From Sphingomonadaceae bacterium (GTDB taxonomy: Bacteria > Pseudomonadota > Alphaproteobacteria > Sphingomonadales > Sphingomonadaceae), in the NCBI GenBank assembly GCA_016462305.1, contig JAEMTM010000004.1, positions 1-34,067 on the forward strand: a stretch of 34,067 nt of DNA. Direction: 5' to 3'. Positions 1 through 6,450 of the stretch are shown here, piece by piece (position 1 is the stretch's first letter; each line of letters starts with the position of its first letter). The position numbers were made by a program, and so were the translations under genes. The notes below the pieces were generated by a model that was not told where the DNA came from, ran no database searches, and saw nothing but the letters and a program-made list of their open reading frames with translations.

Positions 1-1275
1 TTTACTGAACATCCGCTGCGCCGCTGGGCTGTTGACGAAATGCGGTTGCGTCGTTTCGCCCCCGTTTCCGCGCATAGCGAAGTGTATCAGGTTGTGCGCC
101 TCATCGAAGCTGATGAACGCAATGCGGAGGATCGTTGGCTGATAAACGCGCGGCCCGATTTTGATGACTGGGCCCTCGCGCCGCGCCATGGTTCGGGGCA
201 TACGCTGGGCGGTGTTCATTTCCTGTGGGAACGCCATACCGAAGCCAGCACGTTAACGCTGATTTTTCCGCCAGAAACGCCTGAACCCGTTCGGCATAAT
301 TATATTCAATGGTTGGAAAATTGGCCGGGGGGCGTGGTGCGCGCGACGCAAATACGCATCGTGCCCAACGCAGAAAATATCGCGGCTGAATTGTCCGCAA
401 TCGGCATTTCGACCGATGAAATGGTCTGTTGCGATATCAATGCCGGCATTCGGCTGTGGTCCGATTTCAGCATTCATGGCGACGGCTATGGCCGATTGCT
501 TATCACCGCAGGTGATGTGGGAGAGGGCGAGCGGGGCCGGATCATTCAGCGGGTTCAGGAACTGGGCAATTACCGGAATCTTGCCTTGCTCGGCTTCCCG
601 GTGGTGCAGCAATATGGCCCCCAGCTTGACCAGTTGGAGCATCGCTTGTCAGACCATGCCCGGCGCGTTGCTTCGGCGGATGAAGATGATGAAACCTTGC
701 TCAATGATCTCGCGGCCATTTCGTCCGAACTTGAACTCATTCGTTCGGCCACCGGTTTCCGGCTCAGTGCGACGGCCGCTTATGCCGAAGTCGCGGCGGA
801 CAGGCTTTCCGCGCTGGATGTCCAGCCGATATTGAATTTCCAAAGCCTGACCGATTTTACGGAACGACGGCTGGTCCCGGCATCGCGGACCTGTTCGGTA
901 TTCCGCAAACGCCTTAGCGATATTGCCGAGCGCATCTCTGGCGTCATGCACACGCTCGATGTGCGCATTGACAGCCGGATAAAGGCGCAGAATCTTGTGC
1001 TGATGCGGTCGATGGAGCGCTCAACACAGCTTCAGTTTCGCCTACAAACCTTGGTGGAGGGGTTGTCGGTTATTGCGGCTGCTTATTATCTCGTTGGGCT
1101 GATTGCCTATATGACAAAGGGCGTGGCCGCGACCAAAAGCGGGTCAAACAGCGAGATGTTTGTCGGCGCTGTGACCCTACCCATAATGTTGCTGATTTAC
1201 CTCTTCGTAAACCGCCTCAGGCACAAGGTGCTGAAGGAAAGCGGCGCGGAAAATGAACATATAGAAAAGCACTGA
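1..1275 (+). CDS. DUF3422 family membrane protein (5' end outside window)
   Basis: The reading frame is open from base 1 (FTEHPLRRWAVDEM...), so the ATG at 40 listed in the ORF track is internal and the true start lies upstream. The HPLRR...DE(M/L)H/R opening and overall layout match the DUF3422 family of roughly 430-residue membrane-anchored proteins. Two hydrophobic helices lie near the C terminus (about residues 343-370 and 380-400 counted from M40), separated by a short polar loop. The large N-terminal part is soluble and probably cytoplasmic, followed by a charged tail. No catalytic motif is visible and the biochemical role of the family is not known to me. An 81-nt spacer separates it from the next gene on the same strand. 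Confidence 0.85.
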   Translation, partial: FTEHPLRRWAVDEMRLRRFAPVSAHSEVYQVVRLIEADERNAEDRWLINARPDFDDWALAPRHGSGHTLGGVHFLWERHTEASTLTLIFPPETPEPVRHNYIQWLENWPGGVVRATQIRIVPNAENIAAELSAIGISTDEMVCCDINAGIRLWSDFSIHGDGYGRLLITAGDVGEGERGRIIQRVQELGNYRNLALLGFPVVQQYGPQLDQLEHRLSDHARRVASADEDDETLLNDLAAISSELELIRSATGFRLSATAAYAEVAADRLSALDVQPILNFQSLTDFTERRLVPASRTCSVFRKRLSDIAERISGVMHTLDVRIDSRIKAQNLVLMRSMERSTQLQFRLQTLVEGLSVIAAAYYLVGLIAYMTKGVAATKSGSNSEMFVGAVTLPIMLLIYLFVNRLRHKVLKESGAENEHIEKH

Positions 1276-1386
1276 TATGATTGCATAATGGCCTTTCCAT
1301 GGGGGGCGTTGTTGCATAAACTTACCACGAAATTGCCCATGTAAGAAATCGGCTATGTGGCCAATAAAGACGCGACAGGAGAATCT

Positions 1387-1875
1387 ATGGTCAACACAAA
1401 AGCAATGGCTTGCCTCGCTTTATCGGCAATGCTTGCCGCATGCTCGGGTGGTTCGCAAGGCGAAGCGGATACATCAACGCAGGCAGATGCATCTGCCCCA
1501 ACCGCATCTGCGGGTCCGCCCGCCGCGACCGACATGAGCACGCTTGATGGCACCATATTTGCCAATTTCACCGGCAATGCCGCCAATGGCAAGCTGGTAT
1601 TCGCGCAATGCCGCACCTGCCATGTGACCGACGCTGGCGTGAACAAAATCGGCCCATCCTTGCATAATATTGTCGGACGCACGGCTGGAACAGTTCCAGG
1701 ATATACTTATTCTGCGGCAAATGCGGGCGCTGGCTTTGTTTGGACCAAGGAAAAATTGTTCCAGTATTTGGAAAAGCCACAGCGCGTCATGCCGCAGACG
1801 AAGATGATCTTCGCGGGTCTGCCAGATGCGCAAAAGCGGGCGGACCTGATCGCGTATCTTGAAACGCCAAGCTGA
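1387..1875 (+). CDS. Lipoprotein c-type cytochrome (class I, cytochrome c2-like)
   Basis: I chose the ATG at 1387 over the track's 1357 because AGGAG sits 5 nt upstream and the resulting 162-residue protein begins with a clean lipoprotein signal (lipobox LAAC, Cys19). A low-complexity Ala/Ser/Thr/Pro linker (about 20-50) leads to one class I cytochrome c domain. The heme-attachment motif is CRTCH (Cys75, Cys78, His79), and the distal ligand Met140 lies in TKMIFAGL, the signature of mitochondrial-type/c2 cytochromes. It is expected to be a membrane-tethered periplasmic electron carrier, for example between the bc1 complex and an oxidase. The partner is not visible here. An intrinsic terminator follows 24 nt after the stop, so it is likely monocistronic. 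Confidence 0.9.
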   Translation: MVNTKAMACLALSAMLAACSGGSQGEADTSTQADASAPTASAGPPAATDMSTLDGTIFANFTGNAANGKLVFAQCRTCHVTDAGVNKIGPSLHNIVGRTAGTVPGYTYSAANAGAGFVWTKEKLFQYLEKPQRVMPQTKMIFAGLPDAQKRADLIAYLETPS

Positions 1876-1898
1876 TATTCCCACCCTATGCGACAATG

Positions 1899-1924
1899 AA
1901 AGGCCGGGTCATCCCCGGCCTTTT
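1899..1924 (+). terminator. Rho-independent terminator after cytochrome c gene
   Basis: Perfect 10-bp stem AAAGGCCGGG / CCCGGCCTTT with a short loop, ending in a T tract. Confidence 0.85.
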
Positions 1925-2007
1925 GTCGGTGCGCGGCGGGCGGTCGATAGCGTCATCTTTATGCACTGGCGACGGAGCAGGCTGCAATCATTCGATGCCG
2001 CGCCGGT

Positions 2008-2032
2008 TGAACCAAGCAGCGCTTCGGGCGTT
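2008..2032 (+). promoter_or_regulatory. Possible EcfG-type promoter for the 2118 ORF
   Basis: TGAAC, 16 nt, then CGTT. The first base of the -35 box deviates from GGAAC, but the GAAC core, spacing and -10 fit. It lies about 85 nt before the start codon of the small protein at 2118. The neighbourhood is rich in better EcfG promoters, which raises plausibility. Confidence 0.4.
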
Positions 2033-2086
2033 AGCTTTGTCCGGTGCCGCGTTGCACCGAACAGTATGACCTCAAACCGCGAAAGC

Positions 2087-2107
2087 GGATTTAAGTGGTC
2101 CTGACCC
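2087..2107 (+). repeat. Dispersed 21-bp repeat, copy 1
   Basis: A 21-base stretch with core TTAAGTGGTCCTGACCC is identical to bases 28075-28095, 26 kb away. The Shine-Dalgarno AGGAG of the 2118 gene starts two bases after it. The GGTCCTGACC part is nearly self-complementary. Its nature (REP-like or residual mobile element) is not resolved. Confidence 0.75.
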
Positions 2108-2117
2108 CAGGAGTGTT

Positions 2118-2303
2118 ATGATGATGAATATGCAAAATGGCGTCGATCCCGATCCCAAGCCTTACAGCCCGCCGAACGAAGTACCAGGCACCACACCAGA
2201 CGAGGTCCATCCAGATGATTTGGGCGATACCGATTATCCCGGTAGCATTCCCAATGAGACCCCGGTGGAATCACCCCCGTCGGAATCAAGTTTGCTGAAT
2301 TGA
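2118..2303 (+). CDS. Small Pro/Asp/Glu-rich hypothetical protein
   Basis: A 61-residue, strongly acidic, proline-rich protein (repeated P-P-N-E, P-D-E, P-N-E-T-P pieces) with no hydrophobic segment and no cysteine, so probably intrinsically disordered and cytoplasmic. The start is supported by AGGAG five nt upstream of the first of two consecutive ATGs. A strong terminator follows 12 nt after the stop. A possible EcfG promoter lies upstream. I do not recognise a named family. Its place in the stress-response cluster suggests a stress-induced accessory protein, which is inference only. Confidence 0.65.
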   Translation: MMMNMQNGVDPDPKPYSPPNEVPGTTPDEVHPDDLGDTDYPGSIPNETPVESPPSESSLLN

Positions 2304-2314
2304 AAAGCTGAATG

Positions 2315-2355
2315 AAAAAAAGGGCTGTCGGCAGTGAAGCGGACAGCCCTTTTTT
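2315..2355. terminator. Bidirectional intrinsic terminator between convergent genes
   Basis: 14-bp perfect stem AAAAAAGGGCTGTC / GACAGCCCTTTTTT with a 12-nt loop. The A-run and T-run make it functional in both directions, serving the 2118 gene (+) and the 2413-2865 gene (-). Confidence 0.85.
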
Positions 2356-2412
2356 GCGTCAGATATTATCGACGGTGCCACCATCGGGGTGCAACATCGC
2401 GCCGACCGTCGT

Positions 2413-2865
2413 TCATGATGCGGTCGCTGGCGTGAAAGACGGCGGGTCGCTTGCGGGGAAGGATGCATCGGACATATCATCGGCCTTGGTCCAATTCTTA
2501 CCCGGATGATCGCGCATCGAATCCTTGCCCGCGTTGCGGGTTTGGTCGAAATTCTCATGATCGGTTTCATCATCGGCAAAGGCGGCAGAAAAATCATCTT
2601 TCCATTTGTCGGCCTTTGGCATCCATTGATCGCGCGTCGCGTATAGTCCTGCGCCTATGGCAATGCCGACGCCAATGACAGAGGCCAATGCGCCGAGCCA
2701 TGATGGCACGGCATATTCTGATGGACCGCTGCGTTTTGCTTTGTGCGCTTGATTGGACTTTGAACTGTGCTTGCCGGCGGTCTTCGCATTGGCGCGTGCC
2801 GACCCGTTTGAATTCTTTAGGCTTCCATTAGATGTTGTTTTTTTGGCGCTTACTGACTGTGTCAT
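2413..2865 (-). CDS. Single-TM basic protein with SFPASDPPS C-terminal motif, probable general-stress gene
   Basis: 150 residues. The first about 48 are Lys/Ser/Asn/Ala-rich and basic, with a histone-tail-like composition. A transmembrane helix follows at about 55-76 (WLGALASVIGVGIAIGAGLY), then an acidic soluble tail ending in SFPASDPPSFTPATAS. Short SFPASDPPS-type motifs recur in small alphaproteobacterial proteins, but I know no function for them. GAGG lies a few bases before the ATG. A perfect EcfG promoter (GGAAC, 17 nt, CGTT) lies about 50-70 nt upstream, so it very likely belongs to the general stress regulon. It converges with the 2118 gene over a shared terminator. Confidence 0.8.
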   Translation of the reverse strand: MTQSVSAKKTTSNGSLKNSNGSARANAKTAGKHSSKSNQAHKAKRSGPSEYAVPSWLGALASVIGVGIAIGAGLYATRDQWMPKADKWKDDFSAAFADDETDHENFDQTRNAGKDSMRDHPGKNWTKADDMSDASFPASDPPSFTPATAS

Positions 2866-2911
2866 GTCATCCTCACTTTCGTCATTTTTTGAAGTTTAAC
2901 TCTGCACAGCT

Positions 2912-2937
2912 AACGACGAAAGCTACGGGCTGGTTCC
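2912..2937 (-). promoter_or_regulatory. EcfG-type promoter of the 2413-2865 gene
   Basis: On the minus strand GGAAC (2937-2933), exactly 17 nt, then CGTT (2915-2912), a full match to the alphaproteobacterial EcfG consensus. It is oriented toward the gene starting at 2865. Confidence 0.85.
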
Positions 2938-2985
2938 TCTGAACAGCCGCCAAATTGCACAGTTGAGCGGGGATCAGGCAAAATC

Positions 2986-3010
2986 GGAACCAAATGGCCA
3001 CAGCGATGTT
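2986..3010 (+). promoter_or_regulatory. EcfG-type promoter of the GlsB-like operon
   Basis: GGAAC (2986-2990), 16 nt, TGTT (3007-3010). One mismatch in the -10. It is placed 30 nt before the ATG at 3041 and divergent from the promoter at 2912-2937. Confidence 0.7.
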
Positions 3011-3040
3011 TTCCTTCGCACTCTGAAAGGGAGAAATGAC

Positions 3041-3310
3041 ATGATTATTATCACCATTCTGATCGTCGGCGGCATTTTGGGCTGGCTGGCCAGCATCGTC
3101 ATGCGCACCGATGGGCAGCAAGGCATTTTCTTGAACGTCGTTATTGGCATTGTGGGTGCTTTTTTGGCTGGCTTTGTCATCACCCCCCTGATTGGTGGCG
3201 CACCAATCACCAGCGGTAATTTCGATATCCGTTCGTTGGTCGCGTCATTTTTGGGCGCAGTCGTTCTGTTGGCGATCGTCAATATGTTCCGTCGCGGCAG
3301 TGTCCGTTAA
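3041..3310 (+). CDS. GlsB/YeaQ/YmgE family stress-response membrane protein
   Basis: 89 residues from the ATG at 3041. That start is preferred over the track's 2963 because AAAGGGAG precedes it and because the longer frame would run back through the promoter. The protein is almost entirely hydrophobic, with three predicted helices (about 2-20, 28-50, 65-84). The GWLAS.VMR...GI.LN...GIVGA pattern is that of the transglycosylase-associated/GlsB-YeaQ family of small inner-membrane stress proteins. The biochemical function of the family is unclear. An EcfG promoter sits just upstream and the lipoprotein gene follows after 22 nt, so the two are likely co-transcribed. Confidence 0.9.
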   Translation: MIIITILIVGGILGWLASIVMRTDGQQGIFLNVVIGIVGAFLAGFVITPLIGGAPITSGNFDIRSLVASFLGAVVLLAIVNMFRRGSVR

Positions 3311-3332
3311 TCATTAAACGAGGGAAAAATTT

Positions 3333-3623
3333 ATGAAAAAGTCCATTATGATTCTCGCCGCGTCTGTGTCTTTGGCGACGCTCGGTGCCTGCGATTCGGG
3401 TGCGGAAAATGCACAAGAGCAACAGGCTGATACCGTTCGCGACAATGCCGAAGTGCAAGCTGACGTTATGGAAGTTCAGGCCGAAGCCCTGGATAACAAG
3501 ACAGACGGCATGGACACGGCGGCTGAAAACGCCATGGAAGATAAAGCTGAGGCCGTCCGTGAAAAAGGCGATGCTAAGGCCGATGCCATGGAAGATAATG
3601 CAGACGCACAGGACAAAAAATAG
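3333..3623 (+). CDS. Small Ala/Glu/Asp-rich lipoprotein
   Basis: 96 residues. An N-terminal lipoprotein signal (MKKSIMILAA...LGAC, Cys20) is followed by a highly charged helical segment built of degenerate repeats (QADV.EVQAEAL, MEDKAEAVREKGDAKADAMEDNADA) with no hydrophobic face long enough for a membrane helix. It probably forms a periplasmic helix or coiled coil anchored to a membrane. GAGGG precedes the ATG. It lies 22 nt behind the GlsB-like gene and is followed by a terminator, so the pair probably forms an EcfG-controlled operon. No catalytic motif and no named family recognised. Confidence 0.85.
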   Translation: MKKSIMILAASVSLATLGACDSGAENAQEQQADTVRDNAEVQADVMEVQAEALDNKTDGMDTAAENAMEDKAEAVREKGDAKADAMEDNADAQDKK

Positions 3624-3644
3624 TCCTCTCTTTGTGCCGAAATC

Positions 3645-3676
3645 AGGGCGCGTCGGGCAACCGACGGGCCCTTTTT
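3645..3676 (+). terminator. Intrinsic terminator of the GlsB/lipoprotein operon
   Basis: Stem AGGGCGCGTCGG / CCGACGGGCCCT with one mismatch and a 4-nt loop, followed by T5. It abuts the stop codon of the convergent kinase gene. Confidence 0.8.
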
Positions 3677-5385
3677 CATGCTGACCCTAGGCGCTCAAGC
3701 GTCGAAGCTGCGGGCGTATCTGGCAGCGGGAATTTCAACGCGACTTTTGTCCCGCTCCCCGCGCTGCTTGATATTGACAGCTTGCCGTCTACTTGGGTGG
3801 CAAAACCGCGCATCAATTCTGTACCCATTTGTGCGTTGTCTTCCATGACGACATACCCTTGCCCATTGTCCGAAATGTCCAGAATGGCACTCTCGCCATC
3901 CAGATCGAACCTTAGGGTGATTGCTCCACACACGCCCTTGGGGAATGCATGGCGAAAGGCGTTGGTGACCGCTTCAACCACGAACAGCGTCAATGGGACG
4001 GCATATTCGATGGGAACCGGGAAATTGCTTGCGTGGCAGATCAACTGAACTTGAGTCATTGACCGGCTCGCACCGCGCAACTGCGCGCATAGCTCAGCCA
4101 TCAGGTTATTGATTGGCACTTCGCCGTGTTCATAACCATTATCTTGTTCGTACAAAAGCCGGTGGATGAGCGCCAAAGCGTTTATCCGCGCACGGGTTTG
4201 TGCCAACACCTCCTGCCCGGGGCCTTCACGCACATGGCCCGATTGCAATGTCAACAGGCTGTTGATGATCTGCAGGTTGTTTTTGACCCGATGGTGCACT
4301 TCACGCGTCAGCAGCGATTTTGCCTCCAACGCTTGCGTCAGATCGTTATTACGGCGGTCGATGACGTCGGCCATGCTGTGCAAATCTGCACTAAATGCGG
4401 CTATTTCTTGGGGCGCACGATCAAATTTGCGTCGGTCCCCTGTGAAATCACCTTGGGCGAAGCGCCTCGAAACAATCCGCAATTCGCGCAACCATATCAA
4501 GGCCAGACGATTGGTTCCGACCCAGATGGCAATCGATGCAAGCAATATGGAAATCAACGGTAACAAGATACTGGCGCGCACTTGCGACACCGCCGCTGCC
4601 ATTAATGTATCCCGCGGTTCTGCATAGACGACAAACAGGTCAGAACTGTAGAGCTTATGCAGCGTATAAATCCATGATATACCCTTGCTATCGCGGATCT
4701 CGACGGGTTGGTTCTGGCGTGCTGTGACGTCGGGCGCAAAGGGCAATGGCCGGTCGCCACTGGCCACATTTGTGCCGTCGCGGGTCACAATCGCCAACGT
4801 CCCCGCGCCGCCGCGTGCGGCTTTGCGCAACCCGTCGCGCAGATATTTTACGTCAATGGCCGCAGTGATTGTGCCGTCCGATTGACCATCGGCGGTGCGC
4901 AACGGCAGGATAAGGAACAAGACATTCCTTTGGGCTATGGGCGCGAAAATGGGCGCTTTTGTAATGGTCATACCATTCGCACTGACCCCGCGTTGCCACC
5001 AACCTTCGTTCGCAATATTGACTGGCTTGGAAAGCGGAATGGCAGAGCAGCGCACCGTCCCATCTGCTGCTGTTCGGGCTATATTGGTGACGGGCGGATA
5101 ATTGCTTAAAGATATGCGTAACGCAGAGTCGCAATCATCGGTCATACGGATGACGTCACTGTTCGTTGTGTGCGCCAGCAACAGATGCTGTGCAATTACA
5201 AATGGGTCGCGTTGCCGTTCGGCAACCGCACTTGCCGTGCCTTTCAACCGGTCAAAGGCCAATTTTCGCGTATTTTCCAAAGTCGACATGCCTTGGATAA
5301 AACTTGCAACAGCCACAGGCAGCAATGCGGCGAACACGACCAGAATAAGCCCGTGTCGCATGGTCATGGGTCGCAAAAATGCCAT
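3676..5385 (-). CDS. HisKA_2-family membrane sensor kinase/phosphatase of the general stress response locus (PhyP/PhyK-like)
   Basis: 569 residues. TM1 at about 12-30, a roughly 240-residue periplasmic sensor region (Cache-like from its predicted layout), TM2 at about 272-292, a HAMP-like linker, then a HisKA_2 dimerisation domain with [11 protein letters not shown] (phospho-acceptor probably His365). The HATPase domain has N-box [12 protein letters not shown] (Asn475) and G1 box DNGQG (506-510). The ATP-binding residues look intact, so kinase activity cannot be excluded. In Sphingomonas the HisKA_2-type protein encoded beside nepR-ecfG (PhyP) acts as a negative regulator/phosphatase of PhyR, while related Pak/PhyK proteins activate PhyR. 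Which applies here cannot be told from sequence. It lies 65 nt behind ecfG on the same strand and likely shares its transcript. Confidence 0.9.
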   Translation of the reverse strand: MAFLRPMTMRHGLILVVFAALLPVAVASFIQGMSTLENTRKLAFDRLKGTASAVAERQRDPFVIAQHLLLAHTTNSDVIRMTDDCDSALRISLSNYPPVTNIARTAADGTVRCSAIPLSKPVNIANEGWWQRGVSANGMTITKAPIFAPIAQRNVLFLILPLRTADGQSDGTITAAIDVKYLRDGLRKAARGGAGTLAIVTRDGTNVASGDRPLPFAPDVTARQNQPVEIRDSKGISWIYTLHKLYSSDLFVVYAEPRDTLMAAAVSQVRASILLPLISILLASIAIWVGTNRLALIWLRELRIVSRRFAQGDFTGDRRKFDRAPQEIAAFSADLHSMADVIDRRNNDLTQALEAKSLLTREVHHRVKNNLQIINSLLTLQSGHVREGPGQEVLAQTRARINALALIHRLLYEQDNGYEHGEVPINNLMAELCAQLRGASRSMTQVQLICHASNFPVPIEYAVPLTLFVVEAVTNAFRHAFPKGVCGAITLRFDLDGESAILDISDNGQGYVVMEDNAQMGTELMRGFATQVDGKLSISSSAGSGTKVALKFPLPDTPAASTLERLGSA

Positions 5386-5450
5386 TTTGGTGCCTCGAAG
5401 GTGATAACTATGAGTCTACGGCGCAATCCCCAGTGGTTTTAACTTTACCG

Positions 5451-6065
5451 TCAAATGCTTGGCATGGGGTTAGGGTGCTTGGGCGATGTGCTCCGAACCG
5501 GCTTTGATCTGGCGGGCTGCTTCAAGACGGCTTCATCGGGACCGTTTATCAACGCCGCCAATGCCGCGCGGCCGCGCGCTAGCCTGCTCTTGACCGTACC
5601 GATGGCGCAGCCGGTAATGGCCGCCGCCTCTTCGTAGCTGGCACCGCCCGCGCCTACCAGCATCAGTATCTCGCGTTGTTCAGCGGGCAGCTTTTGTAAT
5701 GCCTTTTCAACATCGCTCATGTGGATGTGGTGTTGCTGCGGCGGTGCCTCCACCAGCAGCCGTTCGGCGGCCTCGGGGTCCCAACTCGTCATCCGCGCAT
5801 TTTTCCGCATCGTTGTATAAAACTGATTGCGCAATATCATGAACATCCACGCCCGGAAATTGGTGCCGGGGGTAAAGCTTGCATGCGCGGCCCATGCCCG
5901 CATCATCGCCTCTTGCGCAAGATCGTCCGCAAGTTCCCGATTGCCGCATAGTCCGCGTGCAAAAGCACGCAAAGACGGGATAAGCGCGACCATCTCGGTT
6001 CGAAAATCATCGGATGCATCGCGCTTTTCAGATATGGGGCGCGATTCCACCGGCAAGGCACTCAC
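5451..6065 (-). CDS. ecfG: General stress response sigma factor EcfG
   Basis: 204-residue ECF sigma factor. Region 2 (about 22-90) contains LADDLAQEAMMRAW and the -10-recognising FRAWMFMILRNQFY. Region 4 (about 115-172) contains LPAEQREILMLVGAGGASYEEAA followed by the helix-turn-helix CAIGTVKSRLARGRAAL. The GAGG-SYEEAA wording is characteristic of EcfG (ECF15) rather than other ECF groups. The start is GTG at 6065, whose last bases overlap the nepR stop (GTGA), indicating translational coupling to the anti-sigma factor. A Pro/Ser-rich tail of about 28 residues follows region 4. In the known pathway EcfG is held by NepR and freed when phosphorylated PhyR sequesters NepR. Confidence 0.96.
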   Translation of the reverse strand: MSALPVESRPISEKRDASDDFRTEMVALIPSLRAFARGLCGNRELADDLAQEAMMRAWAAHASFTPGTNFRAWMFMILRNQFYTTMRKNARMTSWDPEAAERLLVEAPPQQHHIHMSDVEKALQKLPAEQREILMLVGAGGASYEEAAAITGCAIGTVKSRLARGRAALAALINGPDEAVLKQPARSKPVRSTSPKHPNPMPSI

Positions 6066-6241
6066 GAAAATTTCTTGGAGGTCGATATCTTGGCATCGAT
6101 TTGGTCCAGAAGGTCAAGAAAGTCTTCAGGGACAGGTTCATTCGCAATGCTGTCATGCATCTGGCGTAACGCCGCAGTGAGTGAATCAAATTCTGGGTTC
6201 ATTGCCTCCCCCGCTTTCCGCTTGCGTTTATTGATAGCCAA
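6062..6241 (-). CDS. nepR: Anti-sigma factor NepR
   Basis: The core LTAALRQMHDSIANEPVPEDFLDLLDQID contains the two NepR helices that bind either EcfG or the sigma-like domain of PhyR. I start it at a TTG (6241) rather than at the track's ATG (6316). GGAGGGGG lies 7 nt upstream of the TTG, the resulting 59 residues match the usual NepR size, and the extra upstream frame runs through a hairpin repeat. An internal ATG at 6201 (MNPEF...) is a second option, but its SD is only 2 nt away. The stop overlaps the ecfG GTG. Confidence 0.92.
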   Translation of the reverse strand: MAINKRKRKAGEAMNPEFDSLTAALRQMHDSIANEPVPEDFLDLLDQIDAKISTSKKFS

Positions 6242-6267
6242 TTGACCCCCTCCGTCATTCCAAGCGC

Positions 6268-6282
6268 CCGGCAAAGTGCCGG
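6268..6282. repeat. Small hairpin / REP-like element in the nepR leader
   Basis: CCGGCA AAG TGCCGG forms a 6-bp stem with a 3-nt loop, flanked by GTCATTCC and GGACCCAGG, a layout like palindromic repeats dispersed in alphaproteobacterial intergenic DNA. It lies in the nepR 5' leader just upstream of the SD. Confidence 0.5.
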
Positions 6283-6364
6283 ACCCAGGCTGACAATATT
6301 CTGTTGTTATACCCATGGTTCAATACCACAATTCGGGTAGGTGAAGATTTTTATCATAGGCAAT

Positions 6365-6390
6365 TAAGCAATTAAAGACGATATTGTTCC
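6365..6390 (-). promoter_or_regulatory. Possible EcfG-type promoter of nepR-ecfG
   Basis: Minus-strand GGAAC at 6390-6386, 8 nt from and back-to-back with the GGAAC of the phyR promoter. At 17 nt spacing the -10 reads CTTA, a weak match. The -35 is clear and the -10 doubtful. Confidence 0.4.
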
Positions 6391-6398
6391 ATATCGGG

Positions 6399-6423
6399 GG
6401 AACAAAGGTGCAGTTCGAACGTA
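6399..6423 (+). promoter_or_regulatory. EcfG-type promoter of phyR
   Basis: GGAAC (6399-6403), 16 nt, CGTA (6420-6423), 27 nt before the phyR ATG. EcfG auto-control of phyR is well known in this class. Confidence 0.75.
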
Positions 6424-6450
6424 TTAGTTTCGCTAGCAAAGGGAGCAATT

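Noticed and set aside
1859-2104. 81-aa ORF overlapping the cytochrome c terminator
   Set aside because: It runs through a strong terminator hairpin, has no SD and shows no protein-family features.
3679-3690. CTGACCCTAG near the kinase stop as another copy of the dispersed repeat
   Set aside because: Only about 10 bases match, it lies within the kinase coding end, and the rest of the unit is absent.
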